IMG/VR virus record: IMGVR_UViG_3300047661_000045
Location: 1 to 21,182 of that record
DNA: 21,182 nt
Direction: 5' to 3' (one strand)
Source: a virus
Notes under the pieces: generated by a model
The model's input: the letters and a program-made list of their open reading frames with translations, nothing else
Told to the model about the DNA's origin: nothing
Database searches by the model: none
Made by a program: the position numbers and the translations under genes
Shown: positions 14,367-21,162 of the stretch, piece after piece
How positions within the stretch are numbered: the stretch's first letter is position 1
Layout of the letters: each line of letters starts with the position of its first letter

Positions 14367-14537
14367 GTGCCGAGAACAGGTAGACCAACAGACGACCCCA
14401 AGACCTTGAACACAAGAATAAGGCTGTCAAAAGCAGATGTTGAGATGCTCGAATTCTGTTGTAAAGCCACAGGTTTAAACAAAGCAGATGTGATACGCAA
14501 AGGAATTTGTAAGGTTTATGAAGAAGTCAAGGAATAA
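14367..14537 (+). CDS. Ribbon-helix-helix (CopG/Arc-like) DNA-binding protein, 56 aa
   Basis: The sequence MPRTGRPTDDPKTLNTRIRL and the following helices (SKADVEMLEFCCKATGLNKA, then DVIRKGI) are a complete RHH domain. NTRIRLS is the DNA-contacting beta strand; the GL-N-K-A-D-VIR segment forms the second helix. GTG at 14367 follows AAAGGAG by 8 bases; an in-frame ATG at 14337 lies within the promoter and is excluded. It has its own promoter downstream of a strong terminator, so it can be expressed when the main operon is silent. It could be a lysogeny-phase regulator or an antitoxin-type protein. Confidence 0.85.
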   Translation: MPRTGRPTDDPKTLNTRIRLSKADVEMLEFCCKATGLNKADVIRKGICKVYEEVKE

Positions 14538-14541
14538 CAAA

Positions 14542-14658
14542 GGCTCCTGCCACCGTCGAAAGTTTGCAGGAGCCACGCAGGAACCAACCACCTAAGGAAA
14601 GCCCCTAGCACCATTATTATATCATGCTGGGGGCTGACCTTCAACCATAATTTGAAGG
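14542..14658 (+). ncRNA. Three consecutive hairpins: structured leader or small RNA candidate
   Basis: Hairpin 1: GGCTCCTGC (14542-14550) with GCAGGAGCC (14566-14574), 9 bp, perfect. Hairpin 2: AGCCCCTAGCA (14600-14610) with TGCTGGGGGCT (14625-14635), 11 bp with one wobble. Hairpin 3: CCTTCAA (14638-14644) with TTGAAGG (14652-14658), whose 3' arm carries the ribosome-binding GAAGGGA of the next gene. Linker sequences such as ACCAACCACCTAAGG are unpaired. Neither of the first two hairpins is followed by a T run, so simple terminators are unlikely. I do not recognise a known RNA class. Confidence 0.5.
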
Positions 14659-14670
14659 GAAGTTTTATAA

Positions 14671-14970
14671 ATGGCAGAAATTATAGTATTAGAATCATAT
14701 ACCAAGAACGTAACAATTGAAAATGGGCTTTTAGATTTGCAAATGTTTCTTGAACGGATTAATTTTGTTCAACAAGATATTGAGGAAGAATATTTTAACT
14801 TCGATAATCCTGAAGACCATGAATATGACCTTATATGGGGATATCACCGCGGCAAAGTAAAAGCAAACATTGTAAGCGATTATATATTTAAAATGCGCGA
14901 GAAGTTGGCTGAACTTGACGCCTATATGGAGCAAGCCAAAGCGCTACAGGAGTGCGATGCAGTGCAGTGA
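14671..14970 (+). CDS. Hypothetical acidic protein, 99 aa
   Basis: MAEIIVLESYTKNVTIENGL begins a short, acidic, mostly helical protein (C-terminal helix MREKLAELDAYMEQAKALQE). I do not recognise the family. ATG 14671 follows GAAGGGA, which is part of hairpin 3, so translation may be controlled by leader folding. It is probably co-transcribed with the RHH gene and is followed 19 bp later by a terminator. Confidence 0.65.
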   Translation: MAEIIVLESYTKNVTIENGLLDLQMFLERINFVQQDIEEEYFNFDNPEDHEYDLIWGYHRGKVKANIVSDYIFKMREKLAELDAYMEQAKALQECDAVQ

Positions 14971-14988
14971 ACAGCTTATGATAACAAG

Positions 14989-15021
14989 GCGGGGCGTAAT
15001 GCTCCGCTTTTCTCTTTTTTG
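14989..15021 (+). terminator. Rightward terminator after the 99-aa gene
   Basis: GCGGGGC (14989-14995) pairs with GCTCCGC (15001-15007) around GTAAT, followed by TTTTCTCTTTTTT. An inverted copy of the same sequence forms the leftward terminator at 15201-15221. Confidence 0.88.
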
Positions 15022-15034
15022 CCCACAATTCAGC

Positions 15035-15063
15035 TATTGTGTGTATTCTGTGCATTGTGTGAA
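15035..15063 (+). repeat. Iteron array 3: exact inverted copy of array 1
   Basis: Read as the reverse complement, the three 9-bp units are CACACAATG, CACAGAATA and CACACAATA, identical to 3007-3033 including two flanking bases (29 bp). It lies 298 bp from attR, so in an excised circle it faces array 1 about 1.6 kb away across the att site. Confidence 0.75.
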
Positions 15064-15189
15064 GACATCTCTATTTTGAGAATCTAGTGAAAATACGCTT
15101 TAAGGTATATTTTTAAATAATTATTATTATTTATATATGAATACTATATTATAAACAAAGGGTGAATAATTGTGGATAAAAAAGAACGG

Positions 15190-15221
15190 TGAGAAATAAA
15201 GGCGGAGCATTACGCCCCACC
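15190..15221 (-). terminator. Leftward terminator near attR
   Basis: On the minus strand GGTGGGGC (15221-15214) pairs with GCTCCGCC (15208-15201) around GTAAT, followed by TTTATTTCTC. It would stop host transcription entering the island from the right. Confidence 0.65.
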
Positions 15222-15249
15222 CTTATACCCTTATTTTTACCCTTTACAG
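15219..15249. promoter_or_regulatory. Right cluster of candidate integrase arm-type sites
   Basis: ACCCTTAT at 15219 and 15227 and ACCCTTTA at 15239; the last is part of TTACCCTTTACAG (15237-15249), an exact copy of 1793-1805. The orientation is the same as at the left end. Confidence 0.45.
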
Positions 15250-15360
15250 CTTTTGCTTTAATAATATACAATTGCACATAATTGTATAGCAGCACATTCT
15301 ATACCACAATATATAGCGCTATTTGTAAATAGTTATACGCAATTTATTCATGCTATATAA

Positions 15361-15383
15361 TTCAACTCCCTCCTTCTCCGCCA
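15361..15383 (+). repeat. attR: 23-bp direct repeat of the tRNA-Ser(GCU) 3' end
   Basis: Identical to 1699-1721. It is not part of a second tRNA; nothing tRNA-like precedes it. Confidence 0.96.
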
Positions 15384-15384
15384 A

Positions 15385-15413
15385 AAGCGCTCACTGAAAA
15401 GTGAGCGCTTTTC
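15385..15413 (+). terminator. Original host terminator of the tRNA-Ser operon, displaced by the island
   Basis: AAGCGCTCAC (15385-15394) pairs perfectly with GTGAGCGCTT (15401-15410), followed by TTTTCTT counting the stem end. It starts one base after attR, just where a terminator would follow an intact tRNA. Confidence 0.85.
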
Positions 15414-16281
15414 TTGCGTTTACAGTGTTTATTTGGCATCACGCCTATATCTAATAAAATTAGTTTTACTAAAAACAAAGTGATTCTACTTACTTATGAT
15501 GCATTTTTACAGTTTATGCAACATGAAATGACGCACGTCAAATGATCGATGATTATATCTATTTTTACAACAATGAACGTATTCAACTTAAAACAAAACT
15601 GACGCCGTTTGAAAAACGACGCCAGTTTGCATAAATCAAAGATATTCTGCGATACGGGTTTCTATTTCGTGTCCATTAAATCTGGCACAGTTCAAACTGG
15701 CTGGGGGATTGTTTTTATGATTCTTAATTAGTATAAAAAGACAAAAAAGATGTATTTCAGATATGAATCAGCAAAAAAATACATAATACTAATGAAATAT
15801 ATTGAAATATTTATTATTATCATATAATTTATGTAATATATTAGGCAGTCATAATTTGAATGAACTTTTATATTAAGCAATTACGGCAATTCCTTGAGAG
15901 AATGATAGAGCGTATTATACTAATTTCCATCTGATTAGCCTTAAATTATAATGATAGAAACACTTAATTCCACCGACATGATGTACCGGCACATATTAAG
16001 CGGTTTTTACAGCATTTCCACTAAAGATAGGGAAAGGATAATTTTCATTTTCACGACTTTGTCGAGAAAATAAAAATCTTTTGTGTTTCAATCTTAACTG
16101 GAATTGCTGTAGTGATTATATCGGGAATAATTAGAATTTTTTTAGATGGGAATCAGTATGAGTTACTATTGCAACATATCATACAATTAACATGAAACAT
16201 TTTACATTATAATCTAGTACATAACAAACAAGTGACTATTTTCATGGATGTTTATGATGTGGAATTTATTGGAGGTTTAAG
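15414..16281. other. Decayed host intergenic region
   Basis: About 870 bp of AT-rich DNA with stops in all frames. It contains the tail of an IS3-family transposase (15527-15634), single ends of ATACTAATT-type repeats near 15725, 15785 and 15917, and a hydrophobic open frame without a start codon at 16031-16195 (containing KIFCVSILTGIAVVIISGII), which may be a remnant of a membrane protein. Nothing else is recognised. Confidence 0.55.
15527..15634 (+). pseudogene. IS3-family (IS150-like) transposase C-terminal remnant
   Basis: The frame after a stop at 15524-15526 reads NDARQMIDDYIYFYNNERIQ and then LKTKLTPFEKRRQFA, ending in TAA at 15632-15634. YI.FYNNERIQ.K....P.E.R is the characteristic end of IS3-family OrfB transposases. 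Only about 35 residues survive; the catalytic domain is missing. Confidence 0.8.
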
Positions 16282-16744
16282 ATGAATAAACGTATTAAGA
16301 CAGCAATTCTTGAAGGTCTTCTCTTAGCAAATTTTATGGGGGGTATTTTTTACTATCGTTTTCGGGTTGATTAGGGGCATTATTTGCGGTATTGTGTTGG
16401 GAACAATTTTTGGTTCCACTATGGGAATTTTTAACGTAAGAGAGTCGAAAAAATTTGATGACGTTCGTTCTGAGATTCAAAAAAAAGAAAAGGTTTTATT
16501 TGACGATGCGGCTTATCATTTTATGGGTAGTGAATCTGTTAGCGGCTGGCTTTTTCTCACCGAAAAATAACTGATTTTTATTTCGCATAAATATAATGTG
16601 CAACATCATGCTATGGAAATACCATTCAAGAACATAACGGAAGTTGTCAATGATTCTTCACTTAATTTTACAAAAAACAGTATTATTGTAAAAACCAAAG
16701 GCGGCAAGTCTACAAAGCTAGTGGTTAGCCAAAAGAAAAAATGA
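16282..16744 (+). pseudogene. GRAM/PH-like membrane-anchored protein, inactivated by a frameshift and a stop
   Basis: GGAGG then ATG at 16282 opens MNKRIKTAILEGLLLANFMG. At a run of six G (16337-16342) the frame ends soon after, but removing one G continues as VFFTIVFGLIRGIICGIVLG, then FNVRESKKFDDVRSEIQKKE and FDDAAYHFMGSESVSGWLFL. A TAA (16568-16570) interrupts just after LTEK, and the same frame goes on with LIFISHKYNVQHHAMEIPFK to a TGA at 16742-16744. The reconstructed protein, about 153 residues, has a hydrophobic N-terminus and a GRAM/PH-like beta domain (GWLFLT..LIF.SHKYN). Function unknown; two independent lesions indicate decay. Confidence 0.7.
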
Positions 16745-16779
16745 ATAAAATTTACAAGCAATAATATACAGACGGCATA

Positions 16780-16905
16780 ATACTAATTCCAAATAAAAAG
16801 AAGTTCTAAGCACAAAATGCACTTTCACAAAAATTCAAGCGACAGTGCATTTTGCGCCAAGAACTTCTATAATTATAATGGAAGGTGTTTATTAAGAATT
16901 AGTAT
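16780..16905. mobile_element. MITE-like element of the ATACTAATT family, copy 1 (126 bp)
   Basis: Ends are ATACTAATTC (16780-16789) and GAATTAGTAT (16896-16905), exact inverse complements. Inside, AGAAGTTCT and AAATGCACT also have inverted partners (AGTGCATTT, AGAACTTCT), giving a long hairpin. There is no ORF of note. A second element with the same ends lies on the other side of topB. Confidence 0.65.
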
Positions 16906-16909
16906 AAGA

Positions 16910-16945
16910 AGAGAAGGCAACCACGCAAATGTGGTTGCCTTCTCT
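16910..16945 (-). terminator. topB terminator
   Basis: AGAGAAGGCAACCAC (16910-16924) and GTGGTTGCCTTCTCT (16931-16945) form a perfect 15-bp stem with a 6-base loop, 10 bp downstream of the topB stop. On the minus strand a moderately T-rich TCTTAT follows. Confidence 0.75.
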
Positions 16946-16955
16946 AAATTATTTA

Positions 16956-19160
16956 TTACTTTTTCTCCCCGTCATTATCAGAATTTGCTTTGGCCCAGGC
17001 CTGCGCGAAAGCCGACGCCGCGGGCGTCTCGTTTTGTGCTGAATGCAGGTACTTTTGTACCTCGATTTTCGAGACACCGCTGTGATTTTCCGACAGACGC
17101 TTGTTGAAAGCGTCAAATTTTTCACGGAATCCGCAGGTGTGGCAGAGATAGAGCCTCTTTTCACCTTCGCCAATGACTTCCAGTTTTTTGTGGCAGTTGG
17201 GGCAGCGGGCGTTGCTCAGGAATGATACATTCTGGCGATAACCACATTCACGATCGGAGCAGACTAGCATTTTCCCGTGTTTGCCGTTGATTTCGAGCAG
17301 AAATTTGCCACACTGCGGGCAGGGAGTGCGTGTCATATTGTCGTGGCGATAGGTTGCACTATTTGCGATGACACCGCCCACAAGTTTTGTGGCATAGGCT
17401 CTGATTTCATCTGTAAAAACCTTTTGCTGCAAAGCACCGCGGCTGATTGCCGTCAGTTTCTGTTCCCAGTTGGCGGTAAGTTCCGGTGACCTTAGATCCT
17501 CCGGTACAATGTCGATAAGCTGTACGCCCTTGCTCAGCGGCACAAGATCCTTGCCACGACGTTCGATATAATTTGATGATACAATCTTTTCTATAATCTC
17601 GGCTCTTGTTGCGGGTGTGCCAATTCCGTTTGATGCGTCCATAACTGAACGCAAAGTATCGTTTTCAATAAATTTGGAGGGGTGCTCCATCGCCGTCAGC
17701 AGCGTAGCCTCCGTGTAACGCGCCGGAGGTTTTGTTTTGCCGTTACCCTGTTTCACTCGTTCCACCCTTAAAGTCTGACCTTTTTTCACATCCGGTAGCG
17801 ACTGCTCCCGTACATCGTCGGTCTCATTTTCTTCATCGTCATCTGAAACAGCGCCATAAACCGCTTTCCACCCAATTGACCCCACAATTTTGCCGCGCGC
17901 TGTAAAAAGCTCGCTGTTACACGACGCTGCAACTGTAACCTGCTCGTATTCAAAATCGGGGCTCAACACGGCAAGAAAACGTTTAACCACAAGGTCGTAA
18001 ACCCGACGTTCATCCGAACCCAGACGTTCAAGCTGCACGAACTGCTCGGTCGGTATAATAGCGTGATGGTCGCTAACCTTCGCATCGTTCACAAAATGCT
18101 TTGATGCCTTTACTCCGTGCCGCAGAACAGCCTTTGCAAATGTGGAGTAGGGACCTATGTCAATACTCCGCAGACGCTCCGGTAGTGTTGGCACGATGTC
18201 GGCTGTGAGATAACGTGAATCGGTGCGTGGATAGGTCAGCAGCTTGTATTCCTCATAGAGTTTCTGCATGATATTTAGTGTTTGTTTGGCAGAAAAGCCG
18301 TAACGCCTGTTTGCGTCGCGCTGAAGCTCCGTGAGATCGTAAAGCAGCGGCGAACTCTCACGCTTCTGTTCGCGTTTGACTTCGGTCACTGTCATTATTC
18401 CGCCTGTGACTTTTGCAGCCGCTTCGTCCGCTTGAGCTTTGTCAAATGTGCGACCCTGCATAGTTTTTTTATCTTTCCAGTACATATCAAAACCGTTTAC
18501 TGTTGCCGTTACGGTGTAAAATTCACGCGGTGAAAATTTGCGTATATCATCCTCGCGCGCTACAATCATTGCAAGGGTCGGTGTTTGAACCCGACCTGCC
18601 GATAGCTGCGCGTTGTATTTGCAGGTAAGCGCCCTTGTGACGTTAAGGCCGACAAGCCAGTCTGCCTGCGCACGGCAAAGTGCCGAATAGTATAGGTTAT
18701 CATATTCTTTCGCGGGGCGCAGGTTTCTGAATCCGTCTTGTATTGCTCTGTCGGTCTGTGACGAAATCCACAGCCGTTTAACAGGTTTTCGGAAGCCTGC
18801 CTTTTCAATAATCCAACGCGCAACAAGCTCGCCCTCGCGTCCGGCGTCGGTTGCTATCACAAGCTGGCTGACAGTCGGATTGCGAAGCAGGGTTTTGACG
18901 ACATTATATTGCCGTGAAGTCTCTTTTATAACAACGGTGTCGAGCTTTGCGGGCAGCATCGGCAGCGTTTCCAGGTCCCATTTTTTATATTTGTCTCCGT
19001 AATATTCTGGGTCTGCGAGTGTAACAAGATGACCAAGCGCCCATGTAACGATATATTCACTGCCCTCAATGTAACCATCCCTGCCTTGTTTGCAGCCGAG
19101 CACCCTCGCGAGCTCCCGACCAACAGAGGGCTTTTCTGCCATAACCAGAATTTTTCCCAT
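16956..19160 (-). CDS. topB: DNA topoisomerase III (type IA)
   Basis: 734 residues. It relaxes and decatenates DNA by cutting one strand. The Toprim domain opens with ILVMAEKPSVGRELARVLG (Glu9) and contains ATDAGREGE (103-111). The active-site Tyr310 is in LLTYPRTDSRYL, and AQLSAGRVQTPTL (184-196) is a conserved TopB motif. At the C-terminus are two zinc ribbons, CPQC...CSDREC and CPNC...CHTC. Full length. ATG at 19160 follows AAGGTG. It stands alone outside the island's att sites with its own terminator, so it is host chromosomal despite topB also occurring on conjugative elements. Confidence 0.95.
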   Translation of the reverse strand: MGKILVMAEKPSVGRELARVLGCKQGRDGYIEGSEYIVTWALGHLVTLADPEYYGDKYKKWDLETLPMLPAKLDTVVIKETSRQYNVVKTLLRNPTVSQLVIATDAGREGELVARWIIEKAGFRKPVKRLWISSQTDRAIQDGFRNLRPAKEYDNLYYSALCRAQADWLVGLNVTRALTCKYNAQLSAGRVQTPTLAMIVAREDDIRKFSPREFYTVTATVNGFDMYWKDKKTMQGRTFDKAQADEAAAKVTGGIMTVTEVKREQKRESSPLLYDLTELQRDANRRYGFSAKQTLNIMQKLYEEYKLLTYPRTDSRYLTADIVPTLPERLRSIDIGPYSTFAKAVLRHGVKASKHFVNDAKVSDHHAIIPTEQFVQLERLGSDERRVYDLVVKRFLAVLSPDFEYEQVTVAASCNSELFTARGKIVGSIGWKAVYGAVSDDDEENETDDVREQSLPDVKKGQTLRVERVKQGNGKTKPPARYTEATLLTAMEHPSKFIENDTLRSVMDASNGIGTPATRAEIIEKIVSSNYIERRGKDLVPLSKGVQLIDIVPEDLRSPELTANWEQKLTAISRGALQQKVFTDEIRAYATKLVGGVIANSATYRHDNMTRTPCPQCGKFLLEINGKHGKMLVCSDRECGYRQNVSFLSNARCPNCHKKLEVIGEGEKRLYLCHTCGFREKFDAFNKRLSENHSGVSKIEVQKYLHSAQNETPAASAFAQAWAKANSDNDGEKK

Positions 19161-19178
19161 AATTGCACCTTTCTTGCA

Positions 19179-19242
19179 ATACTAATTTTAGGCTAATCAC
19201 ATTTCATAGCTGAAAAATGAATACGTCAGCGAAAATTAGTAT
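19179..19242. mobile_element. ATACTAATT-family inverted-repeat element, copy 2 (64 bp)
   Basis: ATACTAATTTT (19179-19189) and AAAATTAGTAT (19232-19242) are exact inverse complements. The element sits in the topB leader, 18 bp upstream of the start codon. It is shorter than copy 1 but has the same 9-bp ends. Confidence 0.6.
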
Positions 19243-19412
19243 AAGAGCCATTTACGGCTCTGAATGTCGTTTCATATGAATTATACCATTTTCACATCAT
19301 ACAGACAACACCTTCAACTTTTGATGCAATTATGGTTGAAAATATAAAAAAAGCTGCAAGACTTTATTTTTCTGGTTACTGTAGAATTTTACGGTGTCTG
19401 GCTTCGAAAATC

Positions 19413-19820
19413 TTAATTTTGAGGCAAAAAACGCTCGCAGTAAGACATGAACTGCTCTGCCCCCGGCTCTAGCCGTGCAAACCCTATTTCTATGAATTGC
19501 AGCGGCTCCGGCTCAAAAGTGATAGCTACTTGCCTCAACTTGATAAAAAAGTCTGTGGCGGAGTAAGTATCAATTGTGAAGTTTTTACCCATCATTGTCA
19601 TGTCTACCTGTTTTCCGGTGCTGCTGACGGCAAACACCTCGCTCGTCTCATTCCAGCCGAGTCTGCGCGAATTTTTGTCGGCAATTGCAATGCCCACGGC
19701 AAGTCCCAATACGGCAAGCGTGAGAAAAAAGGAAGCAAAGAAATAAGAAACCCTGCGTTTATGGGGTGCAGGATAATAAATTGTTCCGTGTTTTGTTTTT
19801 TTTGCAGGCTTTTTGAGCAT
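19413..19820 (-). CDS. Single-pass membrane protein of unknown function, 135 aa
   Basis: A basic N-terminus (MLKKPAKKTKHGTIYYPAPH) precedes one transmembrane segment, about residues 24-47 (SYFFASFFLTLAVLGLAVGI). The remainder (about 85 residues) would then be extracytoplasmic and looks like a small alpha/beta domain (VDMTMMGKNFTIDTYSATDF). ATG at 19820 follows GGAGGT; a longer in-frame extension reaching into gpr is not supported. It lies 55 bp downstream of gpr on the same strand with a hairpin between them, so it may be partly co-transcribed, possibly in sporulation. I do not recognise the family. Confidence 0.75.
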   Translation of the reverse strand: MLKKPAKKTKHGTIYYPAPHKRRVSYFFASFFLTLAVLGLAVGIAIADKNSRRLGWNETSEVFAVSSTGKQVDMTMMGKNFTIDTYSATDFFIKLRQVAITFEPEPLQFIEIGFARLEPGAEQFMSYCERFLPQN

Positions 19821-19851
19821 AGCAACCTCCAATCTGCCAAAACTGAATTTT

Positions 19852-19875
19852 AAAAAAGAGGCGAAGCCCTTTTTT
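19852..19875 (-). terminator. Hairpin at the gpr stop codon
   Basis: On the minus strand A6-GGG pairs with CTC-T6 (one wobble) around CTTCGC, giving a short intrinsic terminator directly after the gpr TAG. Its weak GC part may allow read-through into the membrane protein gene. Confidence 0.6.
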
Positions 19876-20793
19876 CTACCCGACCAGTTTTGCCAAATCC
19901 TCGTTGGAAACGCCGGGATGCAGCGCACGGTTGATTGCAAGCCCTGTGAGGGAAGCCGCATGTTCGACAATGAGGTCGATCATTCGCGGTGTTACAAAAA
20001 GCGAAACGCCTCCGGGTTCGACTGAAGCGCGGATTTTTTCTTCATCCTTAGGCGGAGTATTGATGCCTGCTTCTTCAAGTACGTCAATAGCAAGAGTTGC
20101 GGCGTCCACAACGGTTGGCACACCAATTGAGATTACGGGCACGCCGAGCGACTGGCTATTGACTGCAAATCGCGCGTTGCCTACACCTGAGCCGGGTGAG
20201 ATTCCGGTGTCTGCAATTTGAACGGTGTTGCCAAGACGTGAAGCACGTCTTGAGGCAAGAGCGTCAATTGCAATTACGGCGGAGGGAGCAATGCGCTGCA
20301 CAAGTGCCTTGATGATTTCGCCGGTTTCGACTCCTGTCTGCCCTAAAACCCCGGGAGCTATCGCCGCGACAGCGCGAAGACTTTCAAGACCTTTTATTTT
20401 TGATAACTCGCCCGCGACATGGCGCGTAACAAGCACATTAGTGACACAACGCGGCCCTAATGCATCTGGGGTCATTTCTGCGTTGCCAAGCCCTGCCACA
20501 AGCACCAGACCGTTACCTATGGGCTTTAGCATTGCGCCGATTTCATTTGCTACGGCGTCGGCAGCTTCGTAATAGCTTTCACCGCCCACGTCGTCAAGCC
20601 CTCCGGTTTCAACCGTGACATAAGTGCCAACGGGTTTGCCTATGGCTTTTTCGCCGCGCTCGTCGAGCACCTTGACTCGTGTTACTTTGACGCCGCCACG
20701 TGTAAATTCTTCACGTGTTACCCCGTCGGGCTCACCTGATCGGGCGGCTGTTTCATGCGCTTCAAGCGCTAAATCGGTTCTTATAAGTGACAA
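19876..20793 (-). CDS. gpr: GPR germination (spore) endopeptidase
   Basis: A protease that degrades small acid-soluble spore proteins during germination; it is made as an inactive precursor in the forespore. IRTDLALEAHE at the N-terminus, GLGNAEMTPDALGPRCVTNV, APGVLGQTGVETGEI, IAIDALASRRASRLGNTVQI and GISPGSGVGNAR are hallmark GPR segments; the Asp residues in TPDALGP and AIDALAS are the expected catalytic pair. TTG at 20793 is 6 bases after AAGGGGTG and is taken as the start; GTG at 20802 falls inside that site. About 305 residues, slightly shorter than Bacillus GPR. It shows that the host is a spore former. Confidence 0.93.
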   Translation of the reverse strand: MSLIRTDLALEAHETAARSGEPDGVTREEFTRGGVKVTRVKVLDERGEKAIGKPVGTYVTVETGGLDDVGGESYYEAADAVANEIGAMLKPIGNGLVLVAGLGNAEMTPDALGPRCVTNVLVTRHVAGELSKIKGLESLRAVAAIAPGVLGQTGVETGEIIKALVQRIAPSAVIAIDALASRRASRLGNTVQIADTGISPGSGVGNARFAVNSQSLGVPVISIGVPTVVDAATLAIDVLEEAGINTPPKDEEKIRASVEPGGVSLFVTPRMIDLIVEHAASLTGLAINRALHPGVSNEDLAKLVG

Positions 20794-20802
20794 AAAATAC
20801 AC

Positions 20803-21162
20803 CCCTTATCTATTAAATAATTGCGGTAAAGTTATAGCAATTTAACTTTTAAAGAGTAAAATTAATTTTATATTCTCCCGCCTGTGAATTGACCTAAAAA
20901 ACTTATTCCCGTTTAATTATTAAACTGCTATAGGTTATATATTTTTTTGTGTAAGAACATGGCATTTATATTATTGCCCATGATTTACCGTTTTACTATC
21001 AGTGAGGCACAGAATTTTAGCAGCTACAATATTTTTAATTGTTTTTTGCTAATTGAAGGCAAGTTGTAAAATGAAATGTCCAAAGAATAAAAAATAGCTC
21101 AGATGAAATAATCCGAGTACAATGTTAAGTGACTAAACGAAACATGTACTGGAGGACTTCAA
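20803..21162. other. Divergent intergenic region between gpr and the next gene
   Basis: 360 bp, AT-rich, with no supported gene. It must hold the gpr promoter (minus) and the promoter of the gene at the right edge (plus). I could not identify a convincing forespore sigma-factor promoter by eye. Confidence 0.5.

Larger units (their letters stand above)
1699..15360. mobile_element. Integrated 13.66-kb island: candidate capsid-forming phage-inducible chromosomal island (cf-PICI-like satellite)
   Basis: The island is bounded by a perfect 23-bp repeat of the 3' end of tRNA-Ser(GCU), and the integrase gene abuts attL. The contents in order are integrase and repressor (leftward), then excisionase, PrimPol plus helicase, J-domain protein, portal, protease, capsid, connector, HNH, small and large terminase, a cargo gene, an RHH regulator and a small unknown gene (rightward). 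A full set of HK97-type head and packaging genes is present, but no tail, baseplate, tape-measure, holin or lysin gene. This matches the published concept of capsid-forming satellites that borrow helper tails. The alternatives are a prophage that lost its tail and lysis genes, or a remnant. The intact reading frames, regulatory region and att sites argue against simple decay. Confidence 0.85.
14971..15360. other. Right-end non-coding region of the island
   Basis: About 390 bp without a gene. It contains a rightward terminator, iteron array 3, an AT-rich stretch (15100-15170), a leftward terminator, three ACCCTTWT/ACCCTTTA candidate arm sites and then attR. A tiny frame at 15172-15192 (GTGGATAAAAAAGAACGGTGA) encodes only six residues and is not called. 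Confidence 0.6.

Noticed and set aside
15172-15192. Six-codon frame GTG..TGA near the right end
   Set aside because: It is too short and has only a weak upstream GGGTG; it is not a credible gene.
16031-16195. 54-codon hydrophobic open frame
   Set aside because: It has no start codon or ribosome-binding site and no family is recognised; it is mentioned only as possible debris in the gap entry.
16956-19160. topB as a gene of the mobile island (topB is common on conjugative elements)
   Set aside because: It lies outside the att repeats, has its own terminator and no neighbouring conjugation genes, so it is treated as chromosomal.
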